Shown here: one piece after another, positions 59,635 through 64,000 of the stretch | How positions within the stretch are numbered: the first letter of the stretch is position 1 | How the letters are laid out: every line of letters starts with the position of its first letter | Source: JBBQXY01 sp038209195 | GTDB taxonomy: Bacteria > Chloroflexota > Ktedonobacteria > Ktedonobacterales > Ktedonobacteraceae | Direction of reading: 5' to 3' | Length of the DNA: 64,000 nt | NCBI GenBank assembly: GCA_038209195.1 | Contig: JBBQXY010000002.1 | Span: 27,121-91,120 of the forward strand | Made by a program: the position numbers and the translations under genes | The notes under the pieces: generated by a model | The model's database searches: none | What the model was told of the DNA's origin: nothing | What the model saw: only the letters and a program-made list of their open reading frames with translations

Positions 59635-60970
59635 TCAAAACGTGATCCCCAAGAGCGCATTGAGTAGCCACACCACAACCAGCACGGTCACCGTGACAGT
59701 CGTAATCCAGGAGAGGATATTTAAGCCCAGCTTATTGACGTGACGCCCCATTAAGCGGCGATTGTTGACCAGCAGAATGACAAAAACCAGTAAAATCGGC
59801 ATCATTGCAGCATTCACATCTTGTAGTATCACAAGCACTTGAATAAATGGCAAGCCTGGTATCAATGCGACAATGACGCCCAGCACGATGAGTCCTGTAA
59901 AAAGAGACTGGAAAACAGGTGCTTCCCGAAAGCTACGTGAAACTCCCCGCTCAAAGCCAAAAGCTTCGCAAATACCGTAAGCCGTGGTAAGCGGTAAAAC
60001 AGCACCAGCCAGCAACGATGCACCGAAAAGGCCAAGCCCAAACAACAACGACGCATATTGACCTGCAAAGGCACGAAGCGCGTAGGCAGCATCACTGGCA
60101 GTGGCAATCGTTTGATGCGCGATGAAGAGCGTTGCACCTGTCGCGCTAATCATAAAGGCTGAGATAACATTGGAAAAAATGGTGCTACTGTAGACATCCA
60201 CCTGCTCGAAAACGTACTCGTTGGTCTGTATACCCTTATCCGCGACGGCTGACTGAATGTAGAAGAGCATATACGGGCTGAGTGTTGTACCTACCAGTGC
60301 CGCAGTCGTAGGCCAATAGTTGGCATCGATATTAAAATGGGGCAAAATAGTTTCCTGCCCAACGAGCGACCAATTGGGATGAGCCGCAAAAGCCGCCGGA
60401 ATGTAGGCCAGAAACCCTAGCGAAATAATGAGAAAAAACTTTTTCTACGCGCCGATACGTTCCTCTCGTTACAAGCCACCACAGCGCAATACCCGAAAGT
60501 GGCACAATCAGGTAAATCAGTGGCGTATGTGGATCGTTTGCAAGCACCTGGACACTGGCGGCAACACCAATAAATTCTGAAATCGTTACCCCAATATTGG
60601 CAATGAGTAGCGTCAGCATGGCAACGACTGTCCAACGGACGCCGAATTGTTCACGTATCAAATCTGCCAGCCCTTTGCCTGTCACCGTCCCTAAACGCGC
60701 ACACATTTCCTGGGCCACAGCCACAAAAACTGCCGTGATCGCCAGTGCCCACAGCAGATTATAGCCATAACTGGCACCAGCGGAGGAATAGGTGGCAACC
60801 CCGCCAGCATCATTGCCTGCGTTGGCGGCAATAATGCCCGGCCCCAAGATGGCCAGGAGGCGAAAAACAGGTGAAAAGCGGCGTAAATGAAACCGGAAAC
60901 GCGCTCGTTTTTTACCTCGCGAACGCTCCTTCACACCCGGCTTTGGTGATTTCGAATCGATAGTTCCCAT
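59635..60970 (-). pseudogene. NRAMP-like divalent cation transporter, probably Mg, split by a one-base frameshift
   Basis: Two frames together give one NRAMP protein of about 445 residues. The first (from ATG 60970, GGAGG 9 bases upstream) has GPGIIAANAGNDAGGVATY where metal NRAMPs have the DPGN motif. The second has TTLSPYMLFYIQSAV where they have MPH. The break is at a run of six T (reverse strand; 60433-60438): with five, the sequence reads through as VEKVFLIISLGFLAY. Loss of the manganese-selecting Met and an M-box riboswitch in front both point to magnesium (NRMT-like). The frameshift may be decay, polymerase slippage or a sequencing error. Confidence 0.8.
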
Positions 60971-61013
60971 GAGGATTGACCTCCTTGTCGGAGGCATATA
61001 AAAATGCTCCCAT

Positions 61014-61213
61014 GACGAAGAGGGGGCTTAAAGCTGTTGCTCGCAATTCCCCCTCTGGTTGAGCTTTGGCACTGTAAGACGTAAGATAGCATGCATTGCT
61101 GCCCAGCCACTTTGGATCCCGCCTTATACCGACGATATCTGGCCTGATCATTGGCGTCTCTCGACGTTTCTGATCAGTGGCCTTGTTCATACAGCCGCCT
61201 CACGTGACGAGGT
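61014..61213 (-). ncRNA. M-box (ykoK) magnesium riboswitch
   Basis: The reverse strand from 61212 shows TCACGTGAGGCGGCTGTATG, then AGAAACGTCGAGAGACGCCA, ATG(A)TCAGG, GTATAAGGC, TCTTACGTCTTACAGTGCC and CAAAGCTC. These are the conserved blocks of the Bacillus ykoK leader (GUGAGGCUCCU; GUCGAAAGACGCCAAUGG; GUGCCAAAGCU) in order and spacing. A GAGGGGG / CCCCCTC hairpin (61021-61056) follows as likely expression platform, then TTTTT. It ends 45 bases before the NRAMP-like start. High Mg should stop expression. A 92-codon frame over this region is spurious. Confidence 0.88.
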
Positions 61214-61270
61214 AAGATAGATACGTTCTAGGGACACTAGACGCCTTGCAGCGTTTTCATGTCATCAATC

Positions 61271-61292
61271 CGAGCGATAATTTCATCGCTCG
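61271..61292 (-). terminator. 8-bp hairpin after ndk
   Basis: CGAGCGAT / ATCGCTCG with a 6-base loop, 13 bases beyond the ndk stop codon. No U-tract; modest candidate. Confidence 0.45.
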
Positions 61293-61304
61293 CTACTACA
61301 TATG

Positions 61305-61766
61305 TTAGCGTTCTCGCGACGAATAAATAAAGGGAGCAAGAACATCTTCATACGCAAAAAGTTCTTCCGCTTTAAAAAACCGTTGCACCTCTACTTCAGC
61401 CGTTTCTAACGAATCGGAAGCATGCACCAGGTTTGCCTGCACACTCATAGCCAGTTCACCACGAATCGTGCCAGGACTGGCCTCACGAGCTTTTGTAATA
61501 CCACACAGCAGGCGCACGGTATTCACACAATCAACACCCTCCCACACGCAAGCGATGATCGGCGTACTGCGCATAAACGTCTTGATCTCTACAAAAAAGT
61601 CGCGCCCAACGAGATGGCTATAGTGTTCATCCAGCAGTTCGTCGCTCAACGCGATCATTTTTATGCCCACAAGCTTCAGCCCTTTGAGTTCGAGCCGCTT
61701 GATAATTTCACCTATCAGGTCCCTTTGCACGGCATCAGGTTTGATAAGCACTAAAGTACGTTCCAT
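61305..61766 (-). CDS. ndk: nucleoside diphosphate kinase
   Basis: Balances NTP pools by transferring the gamma phosphate through a phospho-His. 153 residues from the ATG opening MERTLVLIKPDAVQRDLIGE; the frame is open 12 codons further up to 61802, but family proteins start here. The active His is in NLVHASDSLETAEVEVQRFF, matching NxxHGSDS except Ala for Gly. The preceding segment reads AMSVQ, where most have a GRN stretch, a small departure. Faces no partner; divergent from the broken ligase at 62005. Confidence 0.94.
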   Translation of the reverse strand: MERTLVLIKPDAVQRDLIGEIIKRLELKGLKLVGIKMIALSDELLDEHYSHLVGRDFFVEIKTFMRSTPIIACVWEGVDCVNTVRLLCGITKAREASPGTIRGELAMSVQANLVHASDSLETAEVEVQRFFKAEELFAYEDVLAPFIYSSRER

Positions 61767-62004
61767 CGGTAATATTTCCCTCTCTTTATTCGTCTGGTAC
61801 ATCCTGACCAGACTCCAATGCCCTTATTATAAGCAAGAGAGAGCGGATGTCAAGCGAATTATCCAACAGCATTTCACCGAATGAATAAGATCTTTCATGA
61901 GAGCTGCTGTAGATACAGGTTCACACTTGCCACATTTGTATAATGTCCTCAGACAGAGTGATAGCTATTCTTTGTGAACAGGTGATGTGGTAAGGGAGGG
62001 TAAG

Positions 62005-63377
62005 ATGAATGTGAGAAAAGCACTGTACTTCGGTTATCATCGCTTAATTGGGAGTTCCTTCCCTGCGATTTATGAAGACCTGGTAAGAGAGGATCATCAG
62101 CGTGCAACGACAGTCAATACAAACACAACAAAGCAACTCTTGGTAGAGTTACTAGCCCATTGTCAACGAGCAGTACCCTATTATACCGCGCTCATGCAGG
62201 AGGTAGGAGAGAGCTTCGAAAGTGATCCCGAAGCATATCTTGTCCATCTCCCCATTTTAACCAAAGGGAAGATTCGTGAGCATTTCGAGCAACTCAAATC
62301 TCTCGACCTAGGCCAGCGCAAATGGTTCACCAATGCTTCCGGTGGATCGACCGGAGAACCAGTACAGGTGATACAGGATAGTGATTCTCGGGATCGAGGT
62401 AGTGCGTTACAGCAATTCTATTCAACATGGGCGGGCTTGGCAATAGGTGGCTCTGAAGTGTACATTTGGGGATCAGAGAGAGATATTCTAGGAGGTAGCC
62501 TGGCGGCAAAAATAAAAATGTCGGTCTGTAACAAACTTTTGCGCAGAACCTTTCTCAATGCATTTCGCATGACTCCAGTGAAAATGCGACGGTACATTCA
62601 CCGCCTCAACTTATTGTCGCCTATGCTTTCGCCCTCTATGAACTCGCACGGTTTGCCGAGCGAGAGAAGCTTTCTATTCGTCCACAATCCGCCATCATAA
62701 CGTCTGCGGGACAACTCTATCCCTTCATGCGTGAGACGATTGAAAGTGTCTTCGGATGCAAGGTTTTCAATCGTTATAGTTCAAGAGAGCTAGCTGACAT
62801 TGCAGGTGAGTGCTCAGCTCATCGCGGTTGGCATGTCTTTCCAAGGGGCTGCTATGTCGAAATTGTTGATGATGCCGGTCACCGCCTACCAGCAGGTACT
62901 GAGGGAAATATTGCCATCACTAGCCTGAGCAATTTTGCGATGCCATTGGTTCGGTATCAGTTAGGCGATCGTGGCTCTCTCTCTGCCACTTCGAATTGTT
63001 CTTGCGGTAGACAAGGGCAGCTTTTGGAGACAATCTCCGGTAGGAATACTGATGCCTTCATGTTGAAAGATGGTACATATGTAGATGGTGAGTACTTCAC
63101 ACATATTGTGTATTTTAGAAATTGGGTGGAGAAGTTTCAGGTTATTCAAAAGAGCTACTCTTCAGTGCTCTTCAAAATCAAGCAATCTCATTCTGATTAT
63201 GCGCCAGAAGAGTTAACCGAGATCATTAGCCAAACACAAGCCGTATTGGGCAAAGATTGTCTCGCCGAATTCGAGTTTGTAGACACTATTCCTAACCTTT
63301 CATCGGGAAAGTATCGCTTTACGATATCAGAAATACCAAGTGAACACTTCACTGCGTCTCTACAACCTTTCCGATAA
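62005..63377 (+). pseudogene. CapK/PaaK-like adenylate-forming ligase, frame broken
   Basis: The first frame (ATG 62005, GGGAGGG ribosome site) runs to 62700 and holds FTNASGGSTGEPVQVIQDSD, the ATP-binding signature of phenylacetate-CoA-ligase-like CapK proteins. Homology leaves this frame near 62600 and resumes in another as PPQLIVAYAFALYELARFAE, continuing to 63377 with NRYSSRELADIAGEC, PLVRYQLGDRG and a C-terminal SSGKYRF. A small deletion near 62595-62605 shifts the frame. CapK proteins sit in polysaccharide and lipid modification pathways. Next to transposase and other broken genes, so genuine decay is likely. Confidence 0.75.
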
Positions 63378-63575
63378 GGCACGAATATACCTGTCAGCAG
63401 AGAGCAACACGGCGTTTTTCGCATCTTGTGCGATGACGCTCTCGAAGCGCATGCCGTAGAGACGCTCAAAATTGTAGGGCATGATGGCAGCGCGCATGCG
63501 ACGAATCTCCGACGCAGGGAGTGGTATAAGGTTTGGATAGCTGTACATAAAGCTCACCCAACGGCGATCAGATAA
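63360..63575 (-). pseudogene. C-terminal fragment of an MBL-fold metallohydrolase
   Basis: The frame ending at 63360 reads RRWVSFMYSYPNLIPLPASE, IRRMRAAIMPYNFERLYGMR and AVLLSADRYIRALSERL. This is the ending of a common group of metallo-beta-lactamase-fold hydrolases; the catalytic HxHxDH part is missing. Homology stops near 63575, where the IS3-type element begins, so the gene was probably cut by insertion. Its end overlaps the broken ligase by 18 bases. Confidence 0.6.
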
Positions 63576-64000
63576 AGTGGACCCATATGTCAACACACTG
63601 AGAAAGGCAGTTCTAAGAGCTACTCTCCTCCTGTTCCTTGTTCAAAACTCATGCTTTCCTACTGGTAGTGAGAACGGTTTCTGAAAATACACCTCTGCTG
63701 GTGTTTGATACTCCAATGATTGATGGAGCCGCTTCTGATTATAAAACTCGAAGTAGTTTTGTAGTTGGGAGCGGGCCTCTTTCGGCGAGGTATACTCATG
63801 CACATACACTTCTTCATATTTCACGGATCGCCACAACCGTTCGGTAAAGATATTATCTAATGCTCGTCCTTTCCCATCCATACTGATCTGCACCTTCGCG
63901 TCTCGCAGCAACGCACAGTACTGCGGACTGGTAAAATGACTTCCCTGATCACTATTCCAGATGAGTGGTACAGCTTGTGACAATGCTCGTTGCACAGCTG
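63576..64000 (-). mobile_element. IS3-family insertion sequence, end portion (runs off right edge)
   Basis: Contains the C-terminal part of an IS3 OrfB. The left end is placed by the loss of MBL homology around 63570-63580; exact inverted-repeat ends cannot be set because the other end is outside the window. The 60-odd bases between the transposase stop (63642) and this point are the usual IS end length. Confidence 0.65.
63642..64000 (-). CDS. IS3-family transposase OrfB, C-terminal part
   Basis: DDE recombinase (rve fold). Visible: second catalytic Asp in WNSDQGSHFTSPQY, the D35E glutamate in NIFTERLWRSVKYEEVYVHE (20 residues) and the typical end FYNQKRLHQSLEYQTPAEVY. The frame is open to the window edge, so the N-terminal half and OrfA lie to the right. 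The intact C-terminus suggests a recently active element. It shares no recognisable sequence with the IS605-type remnant at 25738. Confidence 0.92.
   Translation of the reverse strand, partial: AVQRALSQAVPLIWNSDQGSHFTSPQYCALLRDAKVQISMDGKGRALDNIFTERLWRSVKYEEVYVHEYTSPKEARSQLQNYFEFYNQKRLHQSLEYQTPAEVYFQKPFSLPVGKHEF

Noticed and set aside
60912..61190. 92-codon minus-strand frame upstream of the magnesium transporter
   Set aside because: It overlaps the M-box riboswitch and its composition is that of the RNA; no ribosome site or family.
1..64000. CRISPR arrays, prophage and rRNA genes
   Set aside because: No regularly spaced repeats with unique spacers, no phage structural genes and no rRNA sequence were seen; the 22-bp array at 36932 has no spacers.

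Overview
The window looks like the chromosome of a spore-former-like Chloroflexota bacterium, most plausibly of the Ktedonobacteria. This is inferred from protein style (a TTG/GTG-tolerant start pattern, long multidomain signalling proteins, MurE/MraY variants, an FHA-ABC fusion, a CHAT-STAND-TPR protein, WXG100, RsrA-like anti-sigma) and not from a marker gene. Gene density is high, both strands are used in short operons, and base composition is moderate (about half G+C).

Left part (1-15 kb): the 5' part of cysS, yqeY, a GT-C type membrane glycosyltransferase, a small unknown gene, a WXG100 protein, a heterodimeric ABC exporter, cysE, then a minus-strand group holding a nucleoside hydrolase, an extended MraY, MurE and a queuosine-nucleotide glycosylase. 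From 15 to 21.6 kb lies the most interesting block: a 73-residue peptide with a Trp-Trp near its C-terminus, overlapped by an isoprenyl-diphosphate-synthase-like enzyme and followed by a ten-helix membrane histidine kinase. This is the gene content of a ComX/ComQ/ComP prenyl-peptide quorum system in an unexpected phylum and in a rearranged order. It is followed by a MarR-type regulator and a divergent ECF sigma/zinc anti-sigma pair with a textbook SigR-type promoter.

Middle part (21.7-40.3 kb): CcdA, a HEAT-repeat protein and a Ser/Thr kinase, an IS200/IS605-derived remnant, a primary-like sigma factor, a quinone oxidoreductase, FtsH, a large (alpha/alpha)6 glycosidase, a truncated ammonium transporter, a secreted protein with 22-bp upstream repeats, a secreted trypsin-like protease with a truncated paralogue, a membrane protein/XRE pair with its operators, and a DsbA/FrnE-family thioredoxin-fold protein. 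In the last, the catalytic Cys codon is TGA and is followed by a SECIS-like hairpin, so it is a probable selenoprotein with a U-x-x-C active site.

Right part (40.3-64 kb): a four-gene overlapping sugar/nucleoside phosphate operon (PFK, DeoB, GNAT, PMM/PGM), a trans-sulfuration PLP enzyme, a cluster of two ATP-grasp ligases with an APH-fold protein, an ABC exporter fused to an FHA domain and an MFS transporter, a 1.3-kilo-residue CHAT-protease/STAND/TPR protein, Obg, an NRAMP-like transporter with a one-base frameshift preceded by an M-box magnesium riboswitch, Ndk, a broken CapK/PaaK-like ligase, a truncated metallo-beta-lactamase-fold gene and an IS3-family transposase running off the right edge.

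Two architectural habits recur. Gene ends often carry very long, nearly perfect palindromes of unrelated sequence (60-70 bp, no U-tract). A short repeat family with the core GATTCTTCG...CTCAGAATGACA is scattered between genes, in one case sitting inside one of those palindromes.
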